Shown one piece after another: positions 52,201-61,911 of a stretch of DNA of 64,000 nucleotides. The notes below the pieces were generated by a model, which was given only the letters and a program-made list of their open reading frames with translations, made no database searches and was not told the DNA's origin. The position numbers were made by a program, and so were the translations under genes. Position 1 is the stretch's first letter. The number at the start of each line of letters is the position of its first letter. The DNA comes from Lepraria neglecta (lineage: Eukaryota; Ascomycota; Lecanoromycetes; Lecanorales; Stereocaulaceae), in contig CM065646.1 of assembly GCA_033220425.1 (NCBI GenBank), forward strand, positions 4,347,501 to 4,411,500, read 5' to 3'.

Positions 52201-54745
52201 GAAAGATGCCGACCATTGCCAGCTTTGGCCAGGTAAAGACTACTCCAATCCCAGAGTACAGGATTTCTACGCATTAGATAAACCATATGAGGAGATGTAC
52301 GAGAGGGCGCAAGTTCCCCGGATGCCGTGGCACGACATCCATATGCAAGTCGTTGGCCAACCTGCCCGCGATCTCACGAGACATTTTGTGCAGCGTTGGA
52401 ACTACATTCTGCGCCAGCGCAGGCCGACTCGGCCTACACCATTCCTGCTGCCGCCACCAGACTTCATTCCCGCAGATCTAGAAGTTCTAGGACTGAATGG
52501 CACTTGCGAAGTGCAGATTTTGCGATCAGCTTGCTGGTGGTCGTTAGGCACGCCCGAGACCACAGAATGCAGCATCATGAATGCCTACCTCAAGTTGATT
52601 GAGCAATCGGAGCATTTTGTATACATCGAGAACCAATTCTTCATTACCAGCTGCGAGGTTGAAGGGACAAGCATTGAGAACAAGATTGGCGATGCTCTCG
52701 TCGAGCGTATCATCCGAGCTTCGGAAAAGAAAGAGGATTGGCGCGCCGTCATCATGATTCCCCTCATGCCTGGCTTTCAAAACACCGTCGATCATCAAGA
52801 TGGCACGAGTGTCAGACTTATCATGCAATGCCAATTCAGGAGTATCTGTAGAGGTAAAGGGTCCATCTTCGGCCGATTACGTGCTCAGGGCATTGAGCCT
52901 GAAGACTACATCCAATTCTACAGCCTTCGGTCGTGGGGGAAGATCGGTCCCATGAAACAGCTCGTGACCGAGCAACTCTATATACACGCTAAATGCATTG
53001 TGGTTGATGATAGGACAGCCATCATCGGCTCTGCAAATATCAATGAACGCTCGATGCTTGGTTCACGAGATTCTGAATGTGCAGCTGTTGTCCGGGATAC
53101 CGACATGCTTTGTTCGACGATGAACAGTGAACCGTATCTCGTAGGCCGATTTGCTCATACCCTTCGCATACGCCTCATGCGAGAGCATCTTGGTATTGAC
53201 GTTGATGAAGTCTTGGAGGAAGAGCAGCAAGAGGAGGAGGATCGACGGAGTGAGCAGTGGGAGAAAGACATGGACAAATTCCACGGCAAAGAGGCGTCAG
53301 ATCGAGAAACCGAGGACAAGTTGTTGGAATCAAAACACCAGAAACAAGACGAGGTCCTTCAAAAGTCGGAGTACATGTCAAGCTTCAACCACGACGTCGA
53401 CTGGGAGCAGGCTAACAATCCAAACTTGAAGTCAGGCAAAAAGCTCACGGAGGATCCTCGCGTGACCAATAATCCAGAGCATAAGAAAGACGTGGATGGT
53501 GGGGGTGCGGATGCAATGAATCGGGAGGAGCTAGCTGGAAGAGCTGGGCGTCGTGACACCTACCTGATGATGGGCTCGACTGGTATCAAAGAGGTTTTGG
53601 TTTCGCCGGAAGATGCGAAAGCTGCCAAAGGCAAACCCTCTAAGCCAGAAAAGGTTGAAACACGTCAAAGATCAACCTCTCGCCTCACCGAGGATGGAGG
53701 CAATTCAGCGCTGCCAACTTCAGAGACGTTGCGTGGCACTAGCTCGTCACCACATGGACTCTCTCAAACATCTACGCTGCCTCCTCTACCAGTGACTGAC
53801 GACACCGATATTGGCGGCCCTCCACCACAACGAACTCCTTCCCAAAAGACTACAGAGTCTACAAATCCACTTTTTGCCGACATGAAGCGACCATTTGTTG
53901 ACAAGGACTGCATGCGTGACCCTCTGAACGACTCGTTCTACATTGACACTTGGCACGCCATAGCTGAGAACAACACCAAGTTGTTCCGGCAAGTCTTTCG
54001 CTGTATGCCAGATAATGAAGTCAAATCTTGGAAGGAGTACAAAGAATACTTTGCATATGCGGATCGCTTCTCCCACGCACAAGGTGGCGGCAAGAGCAGA
54101 GACAGAACGCAGCAAGAAGCTCCTGGTAGCAGTGGACCTCCGGGCCAGAGCAGTGTTGCTGACAAGCTTCGCATGCTAGGTCCTATAGGCGAAAAGGCTG
54201 CTGAAGCCGAATCCGGGGGCGCAAACCTCGGAGAGAAGCTCACACATAGCCTCGGACAGAAGGACATCAAGGAAATCAATCAAGATAATCGGTTAATGGG
54301 CAGTGTCGAAGAGTGGGCCGAACAAGCCAGCAAGGACGAAGCCGAGCGCCATGCTAGGGACGCCAAAGCACAACATCCAGGATCATCTAGCGTCGATGGT
54401 GTCCTCGACGAGAAAGCAGCCATACGGACTTCGAATGAGCTCAAATCTTCTGCTACTGTTGACTCAGAAAACCTGAGCAAAATGCAGTCCCCACCCTTAG
54501 TCACTTACTCAGAGGCACTAAACCGAAACACATCAACTCAGAAGCGAAGAAGGCGAGCTACTACGCGTAGCTCGCGGAGGGAGTTCCGTGCCAGCGACGA
54601 CATCATTAGTCCAGCTGATGCAGAGGAGCTAATGCATATGGTGCAAGGTCATCTGGTCACTTGGCCGTATGACTGGCTTGCGAAAGAGGAGCAGGGTGGG
54701 AATTGGCTTTACAGCATTGATGGACTGGCGCCTTTGGAAATATAG
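49271..54745 (+). CDS. SPO14: Phospholipase D (Spo14/PLD1 type)
   Basis: A single exon of 1824 residues. After about 450 residues of disordered, Ser/Pro-rich sequence comes a PX-like domain (FRIEMEYGNGLTRMKWVIH, split by an acidic insert), then a PH-like region (GLLIIQSGKGVDFRKAWKPS, SPKWFCVRHSYVVCVD). Two HKD catalytic motifs follow: HHEKICIID at 932-940 (His933, Lys935, Asp940) and IHAKCIVVDD at about 1238-1247 (His1239, Lys1241, Asp1246), with GSANINERSMLGSRDSE after the second. The C-terminal 500 residues are charged, ending WLYSIDGLAPLEI. The enzyme cleaves phosphatidylcholine to phosphatidic acid, acting at membranes through PX/PH lipid binding; yeast Spo14 is needed in sporulation. No interruption is seen in 5.4 kb. 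Confidence 0.96.
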   Translation: MAENSGSNLPPNGLPPIVYPSPVPQPNTGISEPHKHTTYSPILQDEKLNGSVEKDDFVDGYKPVPVEDSPATTGFPFGNHIAAGSEKSDTTAGVPRLRGIAHDLLQRRASADHGSHIQNPRTILEEGEPSTPPGRPNVQFSRPAPSNEQVSGAQWRSEPGDIPDGDAASKEKRSGSLFTKLKALANPTGAQAHTRTPSGFTLGGDSIDERLPVSNLSPNSERGDPMRTPLEEEGSDLDADAEESTGEESPRDSARRRRRKSRRPQDGGAQTAPSTPKTPVARSSRPNFLSNSSMIPSERFRPSFLPRRATMTDLPGEGRQGVSEDEGRDRMSHNNRWRRGGAWSARGLSYAGNRKHSQQQPTEERRPSNFRRFTGFAATNEGADASPFSQWRLPRGERASTLSAAKWRQLKAGLKMIGQRRRAENTIDHAKSAELLAELTAGVPAALMFASMFQRDEHGNKRIPVLLEQLKVRITDSKQVDSKSGDRHMIFRIEMEYGNGLTRMKWVIHRALRDFANLHARYKLQIGAQKYVQLKRDDARTKLPHFPRSTFPYLRGIRGLDNLSDSGEEEDDDGDGTGRSGGEANGAERSNKKKKVRPSLGHSRRKSSVAIVQGGDGVLTRRDTYPERQRKKLELYLQQMIRYLIFRPESNRLCKFLELSALGVRLAAESSYHGKEGLLIIQSGKGVDFRKAWKPSLIKGRRSPKWFCVRHSYVVCVDSPEEMNIYDVFLVDSAFTIQTKGKRLRDQKPKEMAKAAKESASHPQHHSLRLSNSERKLKLLAKNERQLHQFEESIRYMSTNSPWSKPKRFDSFAPVRSNVFAQWLVDGRDYMWNVSRAISMAKDVIYIHDWWLSPELYMRRPAAISQKWRLDRLLQRKAREGVKVFVIMYRNINSAIPIDSEYTKFSLLDLHPNVFVQRSPNQFRQNTFFWAHHEKICIIDHMVAFVGGIDLCFGRWDTPQHTVVDDKLTGFEMSEAPKDADHCQLWPGKDYSNPRVQDFYALDKPYEEMYERAQVPRMPWHDIHMQVVGQPARDLTRHFVQRWNYILRQRRPTRPTPFLLPPPDFIPADLEVLGLNGTCEVQILRSACWWSLGTPETTECSIMNAYLKLIEQSEHFVYIENQFFITSCEVEGTSIENKIGDALVERIIRASEKKEDWRAVIMIPLMPGFQNTVDHQDGTSVRLIMQCQFRSICRGKGSIFGRLRAQGIEPEDYIQFYSLRSWGKIGPMKQLVTEQLYIHAKCIVVDDRTAIIGSANINERSMLGSRDSECAAVVRDTDMLCSTMNSEPYLVGRFAHTLRIRLMREHLGIDVDEVLEEEQQEEEDRRSEQWEKDMDKFHGKEASDRETEDKLLESKHQKQDEVLQKSEYMSSFNHDVDWEQANNPNLKSGKKLTEDPRVTNNPEHKKDVDGGGADAMNREELAGRAGRRDTYLMMGSTGIKEVLVSPEDAKAAKGKPSKPEKVETRQRSTSRLTEDGGNSALPTSETLRGTSSSPHGLSQTSTLPPLPVTDDTDIGGPPPQRTPSQKTTESTNPLFADMKRPFVDKDCMRDPLNDSFYIDTWHAIAENNTKLFRQVFRCMPDNEVKSWKEYKEYFAYADRFSHAQGGGKSRDRTQQEAPGSSGPPGQSSVADKLRMLGPIGEKAAEAESGGANLGEKLTHSLGQKDIKEINQDNRLMGSVEEWAEQASKDEAERHARDAKAQHPGSSSVDGVLDEKAAIRTSNELKSSATVDSENLSKMQSPPLVTYSEALNRNTSTQKRRRRATTRSSRREFRASDDIISPADAEELMHMVQGHLVTWPYDWLAKEEQGGNWLYSIDGLAPLEI

Positions 54746-55406
54746 TGAGTCCACCCATTAGCTCTTGTAGCAGCTGTTGGAGGCTAACAAACCCTAGCAA
54801 CTAAACAAAGTATCCCTTCCTGGTCGTTTCGATGTTTATGCATAGCGTTCTCATTATTGTCTTAGTATATACACAAGCGGCGGCGATACATTGGAGTGAG
54901 GTGCTTTCTCTTCTGGGTGTTCATGCTTCAATGTTTTGGTCTGTCAAACTGGGTTCTACTTCACTATTTGTTACATATAGCATTTCTTAGATAGTTTAGA
55001 TATACAACATACATAAGTATCAATCTTTGTACACTGATACAAGGCCAGTTGAAAGTACAACGATGAATGTGGTATATTCCTACGAGAAATGATCTCTTCG
55101 AGGAGAAGCTCTATAAGATCTGGATATATCTCGATCCATTTTCTAGATCAATAGTACTAGACCTGTATCCTGTCAAGTCCATTCCTTGATCATTACAATG
55201 TCTCTCAGTCATGGCATCTTCAGAAGCTAGGTAAGCACGGAAATAGGCAAACCCCGGAAATCGGCGCTCACACAGTCCCCTTCTTAAAGGTTCGAAGACT
55301 ATCTCTTTCTTTCGAATACATTTGGGAAACCGGAGGAGATCAGAGTGCTCGACGTGAGGAGTTGCACACTCCAGCTGCCAAATCGCTCGCCGGCTCACAG
55401 CACATC
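54746..55406. other. Convergent intergenic region
   Basis: 3' flanks of the phospholipase D and DUF218 genes; AT-rich to 55080. No gene seen. Confidence 0.4.
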
Positions 55407-56473
55407 TCACCCTGCACTCCCGACGCCTCCACCTTCCTCCCACGGCAACAACCCCCCATAAACCTGCACACCACTTTCCCCACCCCTCCACCTCAACAAA
55501 ACCCTCACAACCTCCTCACTCCCCTCCCCCATCCCCCCCAACGCCCCCTCCACCCACCCCCTCCCCCTCCTCTTCGCCCCCAACAACTCCCCCACCCCAT
55601 ACAAATCCCCCTTCCAAATCCCATACCCCCTCTTCCTTTCCCCCTCATCAAGCACACTCCTCGGCGTGACGTGCTCAGGTGGATCGATGCCTATAAAGGT
55701 AATTCTATCGCGTGGCCAGCGGATAGCGGAGACGTGGAGATTGAGGAAGCGGGCGCGCTTGAAGGCGTGGGAGATTAGTGTTATGTGGTTGGGGTAGTGG
55801 CTGAGCTGGTGGTGGAAATGGAGGATGGAGAAGAGGAGGTTTTGGTAGGAGTCGACGGCGTGGGTTTCGGCTGTTATGCGATGGTGGACGGATGCGGAGG
55901 GGGAAGGGGATGGGAGGAGGGTGTGGGATAGGTTCTGAGTTGGTGGGGGTGTTAGATTTATAGTTTCAACAGGGTGAAGGAAGCGTTGTGTGGATAACAG
56001 TAAGAGCGAGAAGGCTTCTTGAAGCAGAATGGGAGAACAGCTTCAAAGACTCGCAAAACACAATCCGCCTGGAATATGAAAGCTTAACAAACCAGATACG
56101 AGACTCCTTCGCTCAGAGGTGTTCTATCTCGCTTCGTGGCACCACTGCCATTCGTCAGTCTCACATAGCAGCACGGTGCAGAGTAGTAAAAGCCTACCCG
56201 GAGAAGACAAGCATTGAATCCGGCTGTTCTTCTAAGACTCTCAAGCCATCTTTTATATGCTCTATGAACGTGGGAGTCTCGCCCTTTTGGAATGGCTCGA
56301 TAGCCCTAGGTAAAATAAGCATGTCTATATGAGAGGCTTTATCGGCGCAGAGGGATATTTTTATGACTTTAGCCATTCATCACTACTTACCACTCATTCT
56401 CATCTTCACCATTCGTAAGCCCACCGAGCCAGATTGCGTGGCAGCACACTATGATCAGATGGTTGAGCACCAT
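55407..56473 (-). CDS. DUF218 (YdcF/ElyC-like) domain protein
   Basis: Four exons, 56473-56391, 56305-56198, 56144-56093 and 55934-55407, join to 256 residues. Each junction restores a family motif: NHLIIVCCHAIWLGG in exon 1, NEWAIEPFQKGE across the first intron, VFSGGATKRDRTPLSEG across the second, and YLNLSHTLLPSPS across the third. The end contains ITAETHAVDSYQNLLFS and ITLISHAFKRARFLNLHVSA, IGIDPPEHVT. This is the fungal branch of the DUF218 family, whose bacterial members act in envelope metabolism; the fungal substrate is unknown. The third intron is 158 nt. The last exon is GC-rich with a Gly/Glu-rich tail. No signal peptide is visible with this start. Confidence 0.82.
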
Positions 56474-56845
56474 ATCTTTCCTCGCTTTCAAGGGATGTGC
56501 TATGAGGAAACAGAGGGTTAGACCGGCTGTTGGTGGGGCGAAAAAATTGGGAAGTCAAGTGAAGCTATCGAGAATAGTAAAATGATGCATCCATTTATCG
56601 AGCTTCTGTGACAGCTATCTTACATAGCCTAAAGAGCATCTCCAAGCTCGAGCTGAGATCGTGGATGTTCGTCAAAAGTGAAGAAATCGCCGGAGCGAAT
56701 GAAGAATGCTAGCCGCAGGTGCCATGCCGCTAATATGAGGTTCGGAGCCACGAAACGCCGAAGCTATGCCTGCGCTGATGTAGTGTGAAGAGAATCGTCG
56801 GCTAGAATGGAAGCCAATCGTGATGCTTTTGAACTTTGAACGCCG
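56474..56845. other. Intergenic between the DUF218 and PNUTS-like genes
   Basis: 372 bases, promoter side of the DUF218 gene and 3' flank of the PNUTS-like gene. Nothing specific seen. Confidence 0.4.
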
Positions 56846-59800
56846 TCATTCGTGCAAGAAAGTGCACTCGTCGCCCTTTCGACATTTGCCTTCCTGCCAA
56901 AACTTGCATGGCAGACGAGGTGGACCGTGATACTGGAACTAGAGGAGGGGAGTTAGCAGGCAGATGATTAAGGGGAAATACTTAGTCATACCTTTTTTTT
57001 ATCGGGTCCACTTCCCCCTCGGGGTCTCTTGCCTTTGCCGTAGCCGTAGTCACCATCATCTTGCTCGTATTGGCGCTTGCGATCATTTTCGTTCTGATAC
57101 TGATTCTGATAGCCATAGCCCTGCATCTGAGGTGCCTGCGGTGCAGGCTGAGTTCCCATTTGCGCAAGTATGGCTTTGATGTCTATCTGGGGTTGAGGCG
57201 CTCCAAGGACAGGTTGAGGTTGGTTGTTCTGACCTAGAGCTGCTAAAGCAGCCCCCAAATTGCCGAACGAAGGCGCCGGTTGCTGCACCGGTTGCTGCAC
57301 CGGCTGCAGCACCGGCTGCGGCAGTTGCATGGGCTGCGCTTGCTGCTGATTGTTGGCAGCAGCGAATTGGGCAACGAGAGCCTCAAGCTGACTTTTTGGT
57401 GGTGCAGCCACTGCTTGTGGCTGTGGAGGTGGTTGATACTGTTTCAGGCTATTCACGATGCGAAGAAGAGCATTGACATCCGGTGTTTGTGATTGAGCAG
57501 CCGATCGCTGATTGTTGATGTAAGCGTAATATTGAGCTTCCCGTTCCTAGACGTACTGTGAGCTAAAGGGTCCGGGCGACACGGCATGAAATAAGGCCAT
57601 ACCTTTGTATAATCCTCGTACGGCGGCCCAAAGCTTTCTTCTTTCTTGCGCTCGCCAGAATAGGGGTCAGAGGGTTCTCTAGGGGAAGGCGGTATATCAG
57701 AGTGTGTAGAGTAAACGACCATCAGCGTGTTCAACTCTCGTTGATCTTGGGCCGCCCGCTCTGGGCTTATGATTTCGGCCTTGCCACCACGGCTCGTGGA
57801 ATTTCTAGCGAGCTCATCAGCAGGGAGGTCGCTGAAATCAACAGCTGTGAGGCCATTAGCAGGATATCTGGGTACAGGGAGCCGTAAATACTTACCCCTC
57901 GGGAGGTACCAGTCTGGCAGCACTTCGTCAGGAGGCTCGTAGTCTTCATCGTCGTCCATGAGCTCAAGATCTTTGTGCATCTTCAACATCTGACCCTCGC
58001 CTCGGCTATCACCAACGTCGCGTACTTGGCTATCCTCGTGGCCTAGTTCCTCTTCTGGATCGTGTACGAATTCTCGAATTTGAACCAGGACATCATCCGG
58101 TTTGAAAGAGACGCGAAGCTTTCGTCGCTCTTCTTTACGGAGCCGATTACGCTTTTCTTCTACCGTTTCCGGCTTCCGAATTTCCTCTGCCTTAACGGGC
58201 GGGATATCCTTCTGCGCGTTTAAAGTCGCCATCGTAGCAGCAAATGAAAAAGCGGGTTTCGGCGGCTCAGTAACCAATTCGGCCTTGGTTTCAGGCCCAG
58301 TACTAAAACATTGTTAGTCATCCGCGTCGGCAGCACTATGGCCTGAGAAGGGGGCCTCTTGAATGTTGAACTTACCCAGTCTTGCCATCTTCCAGCTTGG
58401 CAGAAGTGCCGGGCTTCTTCGATGCAGATTTCAAGCTCGAGAAGAAGCTAGAAGGTTTTGCGGTGATATGGTTTGCTTTTACCTTGCTCGATGTGTCCGT
58501 TCCTACTGTCTTCACCGCGGACTTTGAATCTGTTTTCGCGGATAATTGGCGAGATTCAGCGGTATTGGCCGATTTCGTTATCATAGCACCCTTACTGGCC
58601 ACGTTTGAGGCCTTCTTTGCGTCAGGCCGCGCCGACTTGGAGTCATTAACATCAGAAGTTCGAGGACGTTCACTGAGTGGTTTTACTGTGGCGCCGTTTG
58701 AGTGCTGGCCCAGCACAGATGTTTCACCTGTGGCCTTTTGTTTCGAGACATTGGGAGCGTTATCTAGAATCTCCTGGGCAAACTGCTTCCCTCGATCGTC
58801 TCCCCTCTTTACAATTCTAGGCAGCACTTTATCCAATTTTGTCTTCTCAAGGATTGCTTGATCGATTGTGACACATTGGGTCATGAGCTGGAAAATGTTA
58901 GCTACAGCTTTCCACATCCAACTGTTTTCCCTTACCTCAAGAATGCTGGCGATGAGGCTCCCAGTATATTCACTATCCTTGAACCGATCCGCAAGGAATT
59001 GGTAGAAAACGAGGAGAAAGCCAGGGTTCTCACCAAGCCTAAAGACAGTGTCATTAGCGTGAATTCATAAATAATGTTTTTCACTTGTGTGTGGCAGAGT
59101 ACGTGAAAAAATGAACACGCCAAAATGAAGTAGTTCTGGCTGGGTGTGCCTGCCGGAGACGCTGCCTGACAGCAGTGGAACTATTTTTATAGCAAGCGTA
59201 GCCTGCATGCTGTGTTGCAGCTTAACGTCATGCAACCAGGCATTGAATGTTTAACAATCCGGACTTCAGTGGGGCCAAAATTCAAATCGTGCAACATGCC
59301 AACTACAAGACTAGCAGTGTATTTGGAGAGCTAAGCTGCCTTCCCAAGTTGTCCTGTATCGATTTCATATGCCCTAACTTAAGGCCGAGCACTACTGAGC
59401 TCGTGTCTATTTGGCATTCGACAAGGACATGCATCGATTGATGAGTTCAAAGTGGCGCTAGCTAATTTTGGGCAGCGAAGATGGGTGGGGCAGGAAATTG
59501 GAAATTCAGGTAAGCAAACAGGCAAAAGAGAAAGATACGTACTTCTCAATGATACCTGGATGGCCGTGTTTGAGGGTCAAACGAATGCAAGACTCTAAAA
59601 GACGACGCTGGTCAAGGACACGACGCTCATAGGTCTTGATGTTAGCTTGATCCTTCTTGTCGGTTGCTTGTTGTAGCGATGTGCTTCTCGCCTTCCATTT
59701 ATCGCGGATGCCTTTGAATATGTCCCAGTACTCGGTAAGAGCCGTTCGTATTACAGTGCTGGAGAGGCCCACATTTTTTTTGGCCCATACTGCCTTGATG

Positions 59801-61081
59801 ACGTCGTATTCCACGGCTTTGTTGGGATCAACTGGACGACTTGCTGGGACTGGCGATGGCTCTTCCGGCTCCACCTCTACCTCAGATTCAGAGTAATACT
59901 CTGAATCATCGTCAGAGTCCGAATCTGACGATTCTGTGGGCGAAGCTGATTCAGTTTTCGACCCAGAAAGTGAATGTGATGGAGCAGCTGAACGAGGACT
60001 AGAGAGCTTTTGTTCCGTCGTCTTGAGCTTCTTCAACACAGGCTCTCGGTCTCGATGCCAGGAGTCTGTTCCTTTCTCTGTGCGACCCGTCAGTGACAAA
60101 ACGCTTGCCTTCTTGAAGGAAGCAAACACTCACCAAACTCGAGTAGGCGTCTGAATTCTTTGAGAGACTTTCTCCTCTTGAATCTAGATACCGAGGCTAA
60201 GATTGGTCAGCTTTATAAATTTTATACAATATTGAAGTTGTTTCTGAAGTCTTACCCTTGGTAGCGCTAGACGCCAAAATACCACTACCCACGAACGTAA
60301 ATCCATCTACTCGTGTGGACTTGGTGGCATTGGACAGTGCAGCGGTAGGCTTGATATGCAAACCTTTGGTGTAAATAGACTCTGCAGTCGCAGTTGAGAG
60401 GCCAATCCAATCCTGTTGATTGAAAGGCGCGGCTTCGGTATTGGAGGCCCTTCGTACAGGCATGGCCGAGCCATATTGGAAGTTTTGAGGCTATAGGTTC
60501 TTAGTATTTGAAGCTTCATGGACGGCAGCTATGATGTCGCAACTTACTTGACGAGGATCTTCTGTTGCAGGTTGAGGAAAAGAAGTGGAATAATGCTGTA
60601 ATGCTTGGGGAGATATTGTCTCGTGATGCTGTTGTTGAAGCTCTTGCTGGCCTGGATAGTCGTATTGTACATTGTTGCTATTCAGGGGGATCTGGCCGTA
60701 TGCAAGAGGGTTGTCGTATGCAGATGGCGAAAATGTCTGATTGTTGGAGGAATCAAAGCCGGTGTAGTCAAAGGACGCAGGACTTCTGGAATATGGCTGT
60801 TCATAATCTCTTGGTGGGATTCCGTAATTAGGTATAGAGAGTAAATTCGAAGATTGATACGGATTTTGTTGCCAGCCATGATTTCCCTGGTCGAAACCAT
60901 TGACTGGCTGCTGATTGGTTGGGAATGGCTGAGAATTCCACGGTGATTCGAAGGCAGATTCATTTTCTGTGTGAACGAAAGAGTTGAAGGCATCATTTTG
61001 AGCCCCGTTGAAAGCATAATTGCCTCCGGCTCGCTGTGGATTACTCCCCGAATACTCATGGTTTTGCTGTCTTGGATCCAT
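56846..61081 (-). CDS. PNUTS/Ppn1-type PP1 regulatory subunit with C-terminal CCCH finger
   Basis: Ten exons (61081-60548, 60490-60256, 60196-60134, 60077-59543, 59038-58936, 58887-58376, 58302-57896, 57844-57603, 57546-56992, 56938-56846) join without a stop to 1092 residues. The N-terminus is Gln/Asn/Ser-rich. A helical block at about 400-540 (CIRLTLKHGHPGIIEKLG, LLVFYQFLADRFKDSEYTG, TKLDKVLPRIVKR) resembles the TFIIS-N/LW-type domain. KLRVSFKPDD holds a PP1-docking RVxF motif (RVSF, 724-727) followed by EFVHDPEEE. The last exon encodes LPCKFWQEGKCRKG then DECTFLHE, a C-x7-C-x5-C-x3-H finger. This order matches metazoan PNUTS and, in part, fission yeast Ppn1, which link PP1 to the cleavage and polyadenylation machinery in transcription termination. 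Intron 4 is long (504 nt). Confidence 0.78.
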
Positions 61082-61911
61082 GGTGCACCAATGACTATGT
61101 GATTCAGCCTTAGCGGATTTTTGAATGCTCCGGATTCCGGCGCTAGTGCATGAGCGATACCAAATGCGGCAACGCGGTTGGCGAGATTTCGACAATACGG
61201 GTGCCTGTTCAGATCGGAATTCTTTTTTGAAGCTTTGGTGGATTTGAAGACTTTGAGCGGCTTGGTGTAGCAAACTGGCCGTAGCTATACCCTGAAAATT
61301 TGTAGAAGTAGAAAAGACGTGGTTCAAGAGCCGACAGTGGCCTGATTTAGGTAGGTGGTGACTTGGCTGATACTCGATTCTGTTAATAATTGGATATCAC
61401 ATCCGTCCCTGCAGACCGAGTACTCTGAAGTACCATGGTACTTAAGGCTCCTTCTTGAGCGAGAGCAGCTTGTGATTACCAGGCCTGCGTGGGAGAAATC
61501 CATCCAAATCTGCTTTGCCCGCCGACTGATGAACTTCACCCCGGCCACCTCTCCAACGCGACCTTATTCCACTCTAGAAGGCTTAAGAAGTCCGTCAATC
61601 AGTATGTCACTATGAGTCAATCATTTAACGAGCAGTCTATGTGGCTCCATGACATGGATGTAGTGTTGGTGGATGGAGGTGGATGATGTTGGAAGGAGGA
61701 GATCGCGACGTTCTAACACAAAGAAATTTTACCATCCGCCCTAACACTAGCGCCCGCATCTGCATTGTAATATTCAACTCAAGCTCAGAGCACCAGTTTG
61801 AAGAGGACACTTTGAGATTGCTTGTGATTGCAGGCAGACATAGAGATTGTGGTTTCCTTGAAGTTCATGTGATCATGCCCTACCCTCTACGATAACTACA
61901 ATTATCCAAAG
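61082..61911. other. Divergent intergenic region between the PNUTS-like gene and SLY1
   Basis: 830 bases between two outward-facing genes. Small ORFs here lack motifs; it probably holds both promoters and leaders. Confidence 0.5.

Noticed and set aside
55362-55778. Plus-strand Pro-rich 138-codon ORF
   Set aside because: Antisense to the GC-rich last exon of the DUF218 gene, whose spliced protein is well supported.
59039-59542. Possible separate gene within the long fourth intron of the PNUTS-like gene
   Set aside because: The only ORF there (59247-59441) has no motif, and the flanking exons join perfectly in frame.
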